Source: Haloarcula marina (GTDB taxonomy: Archaea; Halobacteriota; Halobacteria; Halobacteriales; Haloarculaceae). Taken from it: a DNA stretch of 64,000 bases. The notes beneath the pieces were generated by a model that ran no database searches, was not told where the DNA came from, and was given only the letters and a program-made list of their open reading frames with translations. Position 1 is the first letter of the stretch. Each line of letters opens with the position of its first letter. The stretch lies in assembly GCF_024218775.1 (NCBI RefSeq), contig NZ_CP100404.1, forward strand, positions 1,736,001 to 1,800,000, written 5' to 3'. The position numbers and the translations under genes were made by a program. Of this stretch, positions 41,721 to 50,208 are shown in pieces.

Positions 41721-42863
41721 ATGGACTTTCCCGTCTCGCGAGGGCGGGCGGCGTGGTGGGTCGTCGCGGCGGGCGTGGCCGCCGTCGTCTCGTGGGTGCT
41801 GTTCGAGTACGTCGGTACGGTCGTCCTCGGCCTGTTCCTGTACTACGTCACCCGACCGGCGTACCGACGCCTGAACAAGTTCCGGTGGCTGCGACCGAGC
41901 ATCGCCGCGACGACGGCGCTACTGTTGCTCGCCGTCCCAATCGTCCTCCTCGTCGCCTACACGTTCGCCATCGCGGGACAGGAACTTGGTCGCCTCCAGC
42001 GGACGGTCGACCTCGGTCCCGTCGCGGACCGCATCGACCCGTATCTCGATATTTCGGCAGTCGTGCAGGACCCCGAGATGCTCCTCCAGAACCCGGACCT
42101 CGTCTCGGCGGGACAGGTAGTCGCACAGGGCACGCTCGACTACGTTCCGCTCGTGGGGACGTTCCTCGTCAATCTCTTCCTCTCGCTGGCGCTGGCCTTC
42201 TACCTCCTCCGAGACGGTCCCCGCCTCAGCCAGTGGTTCCGAGACACGTTCGGAAACGGGCAGAGCGTCCTCGCGAGGTACACGCGCGCCGTCGACGAAG
42301 ACCTCGGGAGCGTCTTCTTCGGTAACATCCTCAACGCGCTCCTCATCGTCGTCGTCGCCGTCGTCGTCTACACCGTGTTGAACCTCTTCGCGCCGAACGA
42401 AGGCATTCCGTACCCGGCGCTCATCGGCGTCCTCGCCGGGGCCGCGAGCCTCGTTCCGGTCGTCGGGATGAAACTCGTCTACGTCCCCGTCGCGCTGGGA
42501 CTGTTCGGCCGTGCGGTGCTGAGGGGGGACCCGCTCTGGTTCCCCATCGCGTTCACCGTCGCGACCATCGTCCTCATCGACTTCATCCCGGACCTCCTCC
42601 TCCGCCCGTACGTCTCCGGCCGGAACCTCCACGTCGGCCTCGTGATGATTGCGTACATCATCGGCCCGCTCCTCTTCGGGTGGTACGGCCTCTTTCTCGG
42701 GCCCCTGTTGCTCGTCCTGATCTTTCACTTCGCGAAAATCGTCGTCCCGGAACTGGTCGACAGACCGCGGACGCGCCCGGTCGGCGTCCCCCCGGAACCC
42801 CCGGCGAAAGAGGGGGGTGACGACCCCAACGACGCCGATTCGACCGACGCTGACGCGGCCTGA
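41721..42863 (+). CDS. AI-2E family (TqsA-like) transporter
   Basis: 380 residues; the ATG at 41721 is chosen over an upstream GTG at 41706. The protein has seven to eight membrane segments with the family's typical order. These include FEYVGTVVLGLFLYYVTRPA near 25-45, FLVNLFLSLALAFYLLRDGP in the middle, FFGNILNALLIVVVAVVVYT, and LLRPYVSGRNLHVGLVMIAY near the C-terminus. AI-2E family members include AI-2 exporters and Na+/Li+ antiporters; the substrate here is unknown. The C-terminal tail is acidic. Confidence 0.9.
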   Translation: MDFPVSRGRAAWWVVAAGVAAVVSWVLFEYVGTVVLGLFLYYVTRPAYRRLNKFRWLRPSIAATTALLLLAVPIVLLVAYTFAIAGQELGRLQRTVDLGPVADRIDPYLDISAVVQDPEMLLQNPDLVSAGQVVAQGTLDYVPLVGTFLVNLFLSLALAFYLLRDGPRLSQWFRDTFGNGQSVLARYTRAVDEDLGSVFFGNILNALLIVVVAVVVYTVLNLFAPNEGIPYPALIGVLAGAASLVPVVGMKLVYVPVALGLFGRAVLRGDPLWFPIAFTVATIVLIDFIPDLLLRPYVSGRNLHVGLVMIAYIIGPLLFGWYGLFLGPLLLVLIFHFAKIVVPELVDRPRTRPVGVPPEPPAKEGGDDPNDADSTDADAA

Positions 42864-42944
42864 CTGGCGGTACTGCTGTCTGAATGGTGAATAATGGGCC
42901 TCGCAAGCGGTACGTTTAAGCGGCAGTCACTATCCCAACCGAAT

Positions 42945-43127
42945 ATGAGTGGACGACCGCTGGACGTTCTCGAAGCCTCGCTCGGCGAAGAAGTCACCGT
43001 ACAACTGAAGGGCGGCGAGATATTCGAAGGGACGCTAACCGGGTACGACCAGCACATGAACCTCGTCGTGGAAGACGAAGACACAACGATTATACGCGGG
43101 GATAACGTCGTCTCGATTAACCCATGA
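42945..43127 (+). CDS. Sm-like archaeal protein (SmAP/Lsm)
   Basis: 60 residues from the ATG at 42945. Both Sm motifs fit: Sm1 [25 protein letters not shown] and Sm2 [10 protein letters not shown] (RGDNV/RGDSI type). SmAP forms a heptameric ring that binds U-rich RNA and acts in RNA metabolism. It is shorter than bacterial Hfq, as is normal for archaea. Its stop overlaps the start of L37e (ATGA). A TATA-like GTTTAAG lies about 30 nt upstream. Confidence 0.96.
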   Translation: MSGRPLDVLEASLGEEVTVQLKGGEIFEGTLTGYDQHMNLVVEDEDTTIIRGDNVVSINP

Positions 43128-43297
43128 CTGGTGCAGGAACCCCGAGCCAGGGTAAGAAGAACACCACGACACACACGAAGTGTCGCCGGTGTGGCAACAA
43201 GTCGTATCACACCAAGAAGAAGGTCTGTTCGTCGTGTGGCTTCGGCAAATCGGCGAAACGACGAGACTACGAGTGGCAGTCGAAAGCAGGCGAATAA
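43124..43297 (+). CDS. rpl37e: 50S ribosomal protein L37e
   Basis: 57 residues, start overlapping the SmAP stop by 4 nt. It begins [20 protein letters not shown] and has a zinc ribbon with CRRCG and CSSCG knuckles, followed by basic [13 protein letters not shown]. It fits the archaeal L37e length and motif exactly. The SmAP-L37e pair is conserved in archaea, so the gene is likely transcribed as one unit with SmAP and perhaps with purF, which starts 10 nt later. Confidence 0.97.
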   Translation: MTGAGTPSQGKKNTTTHTKCRRCGNKSYHTKKKVCSSCGFGKSAKRRDYEWQSKAGE

Positions 43298-43306
43298 CAC
43301 CAAACC

Positions 43307-44749
43307 ATGCACGAGAAGTGCGGCGTTGTTGGCATCTCTCTCGAGGACCGTAACGCCGCCCGTCCCCTCTATTACTCCCTTTACGCTCTCCAGCACCGCG
43401 GCCAAGAGTCCGCTGGCATCGTCACCCACGACGGCTTCCAGCAGCACAGCCACGTCGAGATGGGCCTCGTCGGCGACGCGTTCGACAACGACGACCTCGA
43501 ATCGCTGAACGGGTCGAACGGTATCGGCCACGTCCGGTATCCGACGGCGGGCAGCGTCAACGCCTGCTGTGCGCAACCGTTCTCGGTGTCGTTCAAGTCC
43601 GGGTCGCTCGGCCTCTCACACAACGGGAACCTCGTCAACGCCGACGAAATCGGCGACGAACTGGCCGACCTCGGCCACGCCTTTACCTCCGACGGGGACA
43701 CCGAAGTCATCGCCCACGACCTGGCGCGCAACCTCTTGGAGGAGGACCTCGTCCGCGCCGTCAAGCGGACGATGGAGCGCATCCACGGGTCGTACTCGCT
43801 GACCATCATGCACGACGAGACGGTGCTGGGCGTGCGGGACCCGCAGGGGAACCGCCCGCTGTGTATCGGCGAACTGGACGACGGCTACGTCCTCACGTCC
43901 GAATCCGCCGCCATCGACACGCTCGACGGCGAACTCATCCGCGACGTGAAACCGGGCGAACTCGTCGTCCTCCACCCCGACGGGACGGGATACGACACCT
44001 ACCAACTCATCGAACAGGAGAACACGGCCCACTGCTTCTTCGAACACGTCTACTTCGCGCGCCCCGACTCCACCATCGACGAGAGTCTGGTGTACGAAGT
44101 CCGGCGCGAACTGGGCCGGAAACTCTGGGAGGAGTCCGGCGTCGAGTCCGACGTAGTCCTGCCCGTGCCCGACTCCGGGCGCGCGTTCGCCTCCGGATAC
44201 GCCGAGGCCGCACAGGACGACGGCTCAGACATCGAGTTCGCCGAGGGTCTGATGAAGAACCGGTACGTCGGCCGGACGTTCATCATGCCGACCCAGGACG
44301 AACGCGAACGCGCCGTCCGCCTGAAACTCAACCCCATCAAGTCGACCATCGAGGGGAAGAAAGTCACCATCATCGACGACTCCATCGTCCGCGGGACCAC
44401 GTCGACGCAACTCATCCAGTTGCTCAAGGACGCTGGCGCGGAGGAAGTCAACGTCCGCATCGGCGCCCCGCCCATCGTCGCCCCGTGTTACATGGGCATC
44501 GACATGGCCTCGCGCGAGGAACTCATCGCGGGCGACCAGTCCGTCGAGGGGATTTGCGAGGAGATAGAGGCGGACTCCCTGTCGTACCTCTCCATCGACG
44601 CCATCGCCGAGACGCTGGAGACGAGCAAGGCCGACCTCTGTCTGGGCTGTGTCACCGGGAAGTATCCGTACGACATCGAGGGCGAGGAGACTGACCGGGA
44701 CGTGGCCCGCCCGCAAATCGGTAGCGAACCGACCATCGCCGACGACTAG
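43307..44749 (+). CDS. purF: Amidophosphoribosyltransferase
   Basis: 480 residues, the first step of purine biosynthesis: it transfers ammonia from glutamine to PRPP. The N-terminal Ntn hydrolase begins MHEKCGVVGISLEDRNAARP; the likely catalytic Cys5 would be exposed by removal of a four-residue propeptide. The PRPP-binding loop is VTIIDDSIVRGTTSTQLIQL near residue 353. CLGCVTGKYPYDIEG at the C-terminus adds Cys residues of the kind that bind an Fe-S cluster in some PurF enzymes. It follows L37e closely, an arrangement common in haloarchaea. Confidence 0.97.
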   Translation: MHEKCGVVGISLEDRNAARPLYYSLYALQHRGQESAGIVTHDGFQQHSHVEMGLVGDAFDNDDLESLNGSNGIGHVRYPTAGSVNACCAQPFSVSFKSGSLGLSHNGNLVNADEIGDELADLGHAFTSDGDTEVIAHDLARNLLEEDLVRAVKRTMERIHGSYSLTIMHDETVLGVRDPQGNRPLCIGELDDGYVLTSESAAIDTLDGELIRDVKPGELVVLHPDGTGYDTYQLIEQENTAHCFFEHVYFARPDSTIDESLVYEVRRELGRKLWEESGVESDVVLPVPDSGRAFASGYAEAAQDDGSDIEFAEGLMKNRYVGRTFIMPTQDERERAVRLKLNPIKSTIEGKKVTIIDDSIVRGTTSTQLIQLLKDAGAEEVNVRIGAPPIVAPCYMGIDMASREELIAGDQSVEGICEEIEADSLSYLSIDAIAETLETSKADLCLGCVTGKYPYDIEGEETDRDVARPQIGSEPTIADD

Positions 44750-44854
44750 CGCGCCGAGCGCGGCCCTCGATTATTTCGAACGGGGAGCGAACGCGAGTCG
44801 TGACCAGCGTTAGGCGTGGCCGAATCTCGACCCCTCTGGAATGGAACCGGGGCC

Positions 44855-45412
44855 TTACCACACCAGATACAGCATCGCGTAGACGACGATACCCAGCGAG
44901 AAGGAGACGAGCCACATCGTCGCGGCGAGTTTCCCGGCGCGGGGGTGGTTCGTCTGTGCCAACTCGGCGACGGGGTACGTCGCCGCGAGCAAGAGGACGT
45001 AGTACACCGCCGGGATGGCGACGACAGCCAGCAGGATGTGGACGGCCAACAGCGGCAGGTACACGTAGGACTCGACGACGGCCGGTCCCGCGAAGTCGGT
45101 CGGCCCAACGAGCGTGACCCGGTAGAGATAGAGGACGAGGAACGTCGCGAATAACGCGAACGTCGCGAGCATCAGTCGGCGGTGGCGAGCGACGTTCCCG
45201 TCGCGAATCGCGCGGACGCCGAGGACGATAGTCCCGATGGCCGTGGCGCTGATGAACGCGTTGGCGTGGGGTATCGCCGCGAGGACGGCGTCCGGGGCCG
45301 ACGGGATGGCTGCGCTGGGGATAGCGCCGAGGACGGCACCGAAGACGAGCGCCAGTGAGACGACGGTCAGCACGCCGGTCAGCGCGGGGACTCGGTCGCG
45401 AACGTCGAACAT
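44855..45412 (-). CDS. DUF420 membrane protein
   Basis: 185 residues, five or six membrane helices. The DUF420 pattern is present: IPHANAFISATAIGTIVLGV with RDGNVARHRRLMLATF after it, HILLAVVAIPAVYYVL and TNHPRAGKLAATMWLVSFSL. DUF420 proteins cluster with heme-copper oxidase genes and may assist assembly. Here the oxidase genes begin 1.1 kb away, beyond a phosphatase-superfamily gene. The precise role is not known. Confidence 0.88.
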   Translation of the reverse strand: MFDVRDRVPALTGVLTVVSLALVFGAVLGAIPSAAIPSAPDAVLAAIPHANAFISATAIGTIVLGVRAIRDGNVARHRRLMLATFALFATFLVLYLYRVTLVGPTDFAGPAVVESYVYLPLLAVHILLAVVAIPAVYYVLLLAATYPVAELAQTNHPRAGKLAATMWLVSFSLGIVVYAMLYLVW

Positions 45413-45522
45413 ACCGAATCTTGGGGGCTGGCGATAATGTGGGTTGTGACATCCGGTCGTCGTCGGTGACCGACATCGCAGAGGGCTAGGGAGAGGCTAC
45501 GTGACGCATACTCCGTCTAACA

Positions 45523-46470
45523 ATGCGTTTTGTTCGCAGAGGTTTCCGTGTCATGTCGCTACTGCAACGCGCCTACTACCAGTACGTCGGGACGGCGATG
45601 TCTATTCTCTCGCGCTACCCCGTCGGCACCAACGTCTACGAACGGGAGTGGGACGCGCTCGTAATCCTCGATACGTGCCGCGTGGACGCGCTCCGAGAAG
45701 TGGCGCCGGAGTACGACTTCATCGGCGACGTCGACAGCATCTGGTCGGTCGGGTCCGCGTCGGCCGAGTGGATTGCGCAGACGTTCACCGAGCGCCACCG
45801 GGACGAAGTGGCGCAGACGGCGCTGGTCTCCGCGAACGCGTTCACCGAGCGAGTGATGAAGAACCGGGAGTTCCCCGAGAACGGCCGCGGCATCTCGAAC
45901 ACGAACTGGCAGACGCTGTACCACGAGGACTTCCTGTACGTCGACCAACCGTGGAAGTACGCCGACCCGCCGCCGGTCGGACTGACGCTCCCGCGTCCGG
46001 TCACCGAACGAGCTATCAGTGTCGGCCGGGAGTTCGACCCCGGGCGCCTCGTCGTCCACTACGAACAGCCACACCACCCCTTCACGGCGCGAGCGATTCG
46101 AGAGGGCCGCGAGGAACTCGAACCGTGGGAGGGCAAGCCCTTCGACTACCTGAAAGACGGCGGCGACTACGAGAAGGTATGGGAGGCGTATCTGGACAAC
46201 CTCCGGTGGGTGTTAGACGAGGTGGAACTGCTCTTGGAGAACCTCGACGCGGAGAAAGTCGTCCTCTCCGCCGACCACGGCAACGCCTACGGCGAGTGGG
46301 GGATGTACATGCACCGGTACGCCGTCCCCGTGCCCGAGGTCAGGCGCGTCCCGTGGGCCGAGACGACGGCGACTGACGAGGGGACGTTCGAACCGACGCT
46401 CGAACCGCCCGAGCGCGACCGCGAGGTAGACACGGACGAACACCTCCGGCAACTCGGCTACCTCGAATAG
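45523..46470 (+). CDS. Alkaline-phosphatase-superfamily (sulfatase-like) protein
   Basis: 315 residues, with an alternative start at the ATG at 45553 (MSLLQRAYYQ). It shows the metal-binding cores of this superfamily: WDALVILDTCRVDALREVAP near the N-terminus, and VLSADHGNAYGEWGMYMHRY (the DHG motif) near the C-terminus. HYEQPHHPFTARAI adds a metal His. Relatives in haloarchaea sit in glycan loci and may transfer or remove phosphate or sulfate groups. No signal peptide is obvious. It stands between DUF420 and coxB. Confidence 0.78.
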   Translation: MRFVRRGFRVMSLLQRAYYQYVGTAMSILSRYPVGTNVYEREWDALVILDTCRVDALREVAPEYDFIGDVDSIWSVGSASAEWIAQTFTERHRDEVAQTALVSANAFTERVMKNREFPENGRGISNTNWQTLYHEDFLYVDQPWKYADPPPVGLTLPRPVTERAISVGREFDPGRLVVHYEQPHHPFTARAIREGREELEPWEGKPFDYLKDGGDYEKVWEAYLDNLRWVLDEVELLLENLDAEKVVLSADHGNAYGEWGMYMHRYAVPVPEVRRVPWAETTATDEGTFEPTLEPPERDREVDTDEHLRQLGYLE

Positions 46471-46505
46471 GCGACCCAATCGGGCGAGGCTGTCGGGGAG
46501 GCCGG

Positions 46506-47252
46506 TCAGGCGGGCGGTGCGACACGTGCCGCCGTCGTGGCGTTGTCTCGCTGGTCGGCCACCCAGTCATCGTAGGCGGACTGGTTCAGGACGACGACAC
46601 TGCCGTGCATCCGACTGTGACCCGACCCGCACAACTCTGCGCAGTAGAGGCGGTAGGTCCCGTTCTGCGTCGCGTTCGTTCGCGCGACGGCGGTCTGTGC
46701 GGGGAAGATGTCCTGTTTGATACCGAGTTGCGGGACGTAAAAGGAGTGAATCACGTCCGTCGACCGGAGTGAAAACCGCACGTCGGTGTCCCGCGGGATG
46801 ACCAGTCGCGTTTGGGTAGTCACGTTCGCGTCGGGGTAGTGGAACTCCCAGCCCCACTGGTAGGCCAATACCTCGATTTCCATGTCGTCGTCGAGTTCGC
46901 CGCCGGGTTCCGTCGGCCCGGCCGCGGCCGGTGAGATGTAGGGGTTCGAGAGGACGAAGAAGGCCGAAACGCCGACGAAGACCAGAATCGCGCCCGTCGC
47001 CGCCGTCCACGTAATCTCCAGCGCGGGGTCGTCGATGGTGGGACGCGGTCGGTCGTTGTTCCGGAAGCGATAGATGGCGTAGACGAGCGTCAGTTCGACG
47101 AACAACGTCAACGGTAACGCGACGTACAGCAACTGCTCGTTTAGGTCGTCGATGGCCGCCCGGTTGACCGACTGGGCGGCGGCGGGCGTCGCGAACAGGC
47201 AGACTCCGGCGGCGAAGAGACAGAGCCACGCGAACCGGCGACTGTGACGCAT
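46506..47252 (-). CDS. coxB: Heme-copper oxidase subunit II
   Basis: 248 residues from the ATG at 47252. A signal-like helix (FAWLCLFAAGVCLFATPAAAQ) and two membrane helices (YVALPLTLFVELTLVYAIY and ATGAILVFVGVSAFFVL) precede the periplasm-facing cupredoxin domain. The CuA site is intact: VIHSFYVPQLG (His) and CAELCGSGHSRMHG (C-x3-C-x3-H-x2-M). It receives electrons and passes them to subunit I. The TATA element TTATAT (47279-47284 on the minus strand) lies 27 nt upstream, so the transcript is leaderless. It is divergent from coxA. Confidence 0.95.
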   Translation of the reverse strand: MRHSRRFAWLCLFAAGVCLFATPAAAQSVNRAAIDDLNEQLLYVALPLTLFVELTLVYAIYRFRNNDRPRPTIDDPALEITWTAATGAILVFVGVSAFFVLSNPYISPAAAGPTEPGGELDDDMEIEVLAYQWGWEFHYPDANVTTQTRLVIPRDTDVRFSLRSTDVIHSFYVPQLGIKQDIFPAQTAVARTNATQNGTYRLYCAELCGSGHSRMHGSVVVLNQSAYDDWVADQRDNATTAARVAPPA

Positions 47253-47278
47253 TGTCACTCGGTTCTGCTGGCTGGCAC

Positions 47279-47284
47279 ATATAA
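47279..47284 (-). promoter_or_regulatory. TATA box of coxB
   Basis: TTATAT read on the minus strand, 27 nt before the coxB ATG at 47252, in a GC-rich surrounding. Confidence 0.6.
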
Positions 47285-47333
47285 TTTGGCCAACGGAAGG
47301 ACTGCGGGCCGATGCGTGTCGATTCTCGCGTAG

Positions 47334-47339
47334 TTTTAT
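47334..47339 (+). promoter_or_regulatory. TATA box of the coxA transcript
   Basis: TTTTAT lies about 27-30 nt before the ATG at 47366, which heads a 19-codon ORF overlapping coxA. It is too close to the ATG at 47344 to serve that codon, and it is about 85 nt from the coxA ATG at 47422. Confidence 0.5.
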
Positions 47340-47365
47340 TTGAATGGCACTACCAGTGATTGGCA

Positions 47366-47425
47366 ATGACTACCGCCACCGTGTCGTCGCCGAGTGTCGT
47401 GGCCTCAACCCCCGAGAAACGATGA
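47366..47425 (+). CDS. Possible 19-residue leader ORF coupled to coxA
   Basis: MTTATVSSPSVVASTPEKR, ending in a TGA (47423-47425) that overlaps the coxA ATG (ATGA at 47422). The predicted transcription start from the TATA box at 47334-47339 falls on its ATG, so a leaderless message would be translated into it first and reach coxA by termination-reinitiation. Whether the peptide has a role is unknown; it might only set the oxidase expression level. Confidence 0.4.
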   Translation: MTTATVSSPSVVASTPEKR

Positions 47426-49689
47426 ATCGGGCCGTCGTCGAAGGGTCCGCACTGGCCCTGCTTGCGACTGCGATTCTCGCCCTCTGGTTCTACAGCCGTC
47501 ATACCGTTCGCCCGGAGAGCGACGGCGGCTACACCACCCGCGAGGAGATACGGTTCGAAATCGGGCGCCTCCAATCGGAGGTCTATCGCTGGCTGACGAC
47601 CACGAACCACCGCGACATCGGTATCCTCTACATCGTCTTCGGAACCGTCGCGGGCCTGTGGGGCGGCGTCGACGCGATGATGCTCCGCACGGAACTGCTC
47701 ACCCCGCCCGCGGACATCTGGACGCCGGAGACGTACAACGCCCTCTTTACGACCCACGGGCTGACGATGCTCATCTTCTTCGTCCTCCCCGTGTTCTTCG
47801 GTATCGGCAACTACGTCCTCCCCCTGCTCATCGGGGCCGACGACATGGCGTTTCCGCGGGTGAACGCCATCGGTTTCTGGTTGCTCCCACCGGCGCTGCT
47901 GCTCGTTCGGATGGGCCTGTTGGTGCAGGTCGGCGGGCAGGTGCTGAGCCTCGTCTTCCCCGAAGACGCCATCCGCTTTTTTCTCACCGTCCGCGAGGTC
48001 AGCGTCGGATGGACACTCTACGCCCCGCTGTCAGTCCAGCAACCGAACCCGCAGATAGACATGCTCCTGTTGGGCCTCCATCTCTCGGGTATCGCGACGA
48101 CGGTAGGCGCCATCAATTTCATCGCCACCGTCGCCTACGAGCGCGCGGAGGACGTGACGTGGGCCAATCTGGACATCTTCTCGTGGAACATGCTCGTGAC
48201 CAGCGGCCTCGCGCTGTTCGCGTTCCCCCTCCTGGGAAGCGCCCTCGTGATGCTCCTCTTGGACAGGAACCTCGGGACGACGTTCTTCGCGACGGGCGGG
48301 GGCGGCCCCATCCTCTGGCAACACCTGTTCTGGTTCTGGGGCCATCCCGAGGTGTACATCCTCTTCCTCCCGGCTTCGGGATTGATGAGCACGCTCCTCC
48401 CGAAGTTCGTCGGGCGGAAACTGTTCGGGTATAAGTTCGTCGTCTACTCGACGCTCGGACTGGGCGTCCTCTCGTTCGGCGTCTGGGCGCACCACATGTT
48501 CGTCTCGGGCGTCGACCCGCGGCTGAAGGCGTCGTTCATGGCTATCTCCATCGCTATCGCCGTTCCGAGCGCCATCAAAGTGTTCAACTGGATAACGACG
48601 ATGTGGGACGGGGACATCGACATGTCCGCGCCCTTCATCCTCTGTACGGGCGGCATCTCGACGTTCATCGTCGGCGGCGTCACGGGCGTCTTCCTCGCCG
48701 TCGTCCCCATCGACGTGCTGTACCACGGCACGTACTACGTCGTCGGCCACTTCCACCTCATCGTCGTCGGCATCATCCCGTTCCTGATGATCGCCGCGAG
48801 CTACTACTGGTACCCGCTCATCACCGGCCGCTGGTACGACACGCGGCTGGCGAAGTTTCAGGCGGTGCTCATCGTCTTCGGGTCGTTCGTGACGTTCATG
48901 ACCCTGCTGGTCGTCGGTGGTCTCGGCCTCCCGCGCCGTCAGGCCATCTACCCCGTCGAGTACCAACTCGCCCAGCAAATCGCCACCGTCGGCGCGTACA
49001 TCATCGGTCTGAGCGCGCTGCTGTGGCTCTACAATATGCTCGTCTCGTACTGGCGCGGCGACGTGGTCCAGACGACGGACCCCTGGGGACTGAAGGCCAC
49101 CCAGCAGTTCACCCGAGAATGGCAGTGGTTCGAGGAGCGGATGGTGGACAAGTACGACCTCGAACCGGCAGAACCCGACAGCACGCGACGCCCCTACGCG
49201 CCCGAACTGGAACCGCTGGGACTGCTCGGTGGCGTCGGCAGCGTCGTCGAAAACGTCTACCGTAACGCCTCGATGGCGGCCATCGGCGGGTTCGTCGGCA
49301 CGGTGCTGATGACCGGCGGCATCGGGACGGCCGTGGTCGTCGGCGTCCTCGACCCCGCCTCGTTCGGCGAAATCGCCGAGTTGGTCGGCCTGCCCGCTGA
49401 CCCCCTCATCGGGGCCGGTCTGTTCCTCGTCGGCGGGACGGTGACGTGGCCGCTCCTGTTCCTCGCGTTCCAGGAGTACCTGCCCGGCCGACTCCTCTTC
49501 GAGACGGGCCTCGTCTTCTCGACGCTCATCTTCTCGGGGTTCGCCATCGCCTTCTACACCGGTCAGTCCGGACTCGCACTGGTGGGGTATCTCGGATTCA
49601 GCCTCGTCGCCCACTGGGCGTATGGCCTCGGTCTGACGGTGACCTTCCAGTATCTCCGCTCGCGTCGGCGGGCACGCGGGGGACAGTAA
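47422..49689 (+). CDS. coxA: Heme-copper oxidase subunit I
   Basis: 755 residues from the ATG at 47422; an in-frame ATG at 47344 gives 26 extra residues that precede the predicted transcription start. The twelve-helix core carries the heme and copper ligands: TTHGLTMLIFFVLPV (low-spin heme His), WFWGHPEVYILFLP (CuB His and cross-linked Tyr), AHHMFVSG (CuB His pair) and VVGHFHLIVVG (heme His pair). A long C-terminal extension of about 150 residues adds extra membrane helices (AAIGGFVGTVLMTGGIGTAV, LIGAGLFLVGGTVTWPLLFL). It reduces O2 to water and pumps protons. The next gene starts 1 nt later. Confidence 0.96.
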   Translation: MNRAVVEGSALALLATAILALWFYSRHTVRPESDGGYTTREEIRFEIGRLQSEVYRWLTTTNHRDIGILYIVFGTVAGLWGGVDAMMLRTELLTPPADIWTPETYNALFTTHGLTMLIFFVLPVFFGIGNYVLPLLIGADDMAFPRVNAIGFWLLPPALLLVRMGLLVQVGGQVLSLVFPEDAIRFFLTVREVSVGWTLYAPLSVQQPNPQIDMLLLGLHLSGIATTVGAINFIATVAYERAEDVTWANLDIFSWNMLVTSGLALFAFPLLGSALVMLLLDRNLGTTFFATGGGGPILWQHLFWFWGHPEVYILFLPASGLMSTLLPKFVGRKLFGYKFVVYSTLGLGVLSFGVWAHHMFVSGVDPRLKASFMAISIAIAVPSAIKVFNWITTMWDGDIDMSAPFILCTGGISTFIVGGVTGVFLAVVPIDVLYHGTYYVVGHFHLIVVGIIPFLMIAASYYWYPLITGRWYDTRLAKFQAVLIVFGSFVTFMTLLVVGGLGLPRRQAIYPVEYQLAQQIATVGAYIIGLSALLWLYNMLVSYWRGDVVQTTDPWGLKATQQFTREWQWFEERMVDKYDLEPAEPDSTRRPYAPELEPLGLLGGVGSVVENVYRNASMAAIGGFVGTVLMTGGIGTAVVVGVLDPASFGEIAELVGLPADPLIGAGLFLVGGTVTWPLLFLAFQEYLPGRLLFETGLVFSTLIFSGFAIAFYTGQSGLALVGYLGFSLVAHWAYGLGLTVTFQYLRSRRRARGGQ

Positions 49690-49690
49690 G

Positions 49691-50194
49691 ATGGCAGAGG
49701 AGTCCATCCTGTTCACGTACGTCGCGCCGTTCCTCGGCGTCCTCCTCGTGGCGATGGGCATCGGCGGGGCCGTCCCCGGTGGCTACGCGCTCATCCAACA
49801 GGAGATAAGCAACTGCGGCGACCCGACTATCGCCGTCGAAGGCCCCGCGGAGACGGAGCGACGCTTCGGCGAGGTGACGCCCCAGATTCGCCGCTTCCAG
49901 TTCGACGCCCTCTCAGAGGCCGAACAAACGGCGTTCACCGAGGCCCTCGACGACCCTATCGGCGAAGCCCACGTCGACGGCGACTTCCCGAACGGTGATG
50001 CCTTCCGCAACGGTTCTATCGTCGTCTACGAGGACCAGCGACACTACGTGACCGTCGTCTCGGAGAACCCGTGTTTCGACGCCGCGGCGCTCCAGTTCCC
50101 GTTGGGCGTGTTCGCCATCGCGCTGGGCCTCGTCGGCATCCTCACGCCGCCCTTGTACCGGAAACTGGTCGAGTTGGAGCGGAGCGCGGGCTGA
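49691..50194 (+). CDS. Two-helix membrane protein in the oxidase operon, unknown
   Basis: 167 residues, starting 1 nt after the coxA stop, so cotranslated. One N-terminal helix (YVAPFLGVLLVAMGIGGAVP) and one near the C-terminus (FPLGVFAIALGLVGILTPPL) flank an outward loop of about 105 residues (RRFQFDALSEAEQTAFTEAL, GSIVVYEDQRHYVTVVSENP). Two Cys, NCGDPT and NPCFDA, bracket the loop and could form a disulfide. The gene order suggests an oxidase accessory or assembly factor; the family is not recognised. Confidence 0.7.
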   Translation: MAEESILFTYVAPFLGVLLVAMGIGGAVPGGYALIQQEISNCGDPTIAVEGPAETERRFGEVTPQIRRFQFDALSEAEQTAFTEALDDPIGEAHVDGDFPNGDAFRNGSIVVYEDQRHYVTVVSENPCFDAAALQFPLGVFAIALGLVGILTPPLYRKLVELERSAG

Positions 50195-50208
50195 CGGCTG
50201 AAGCGTTC

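Noticed and set aside
48031-49761. 576-codon minus-strand ORF over coxA
   Set aside because: Highly charged shadow of a membrane protein gene; coxA motifs are on the other strand.
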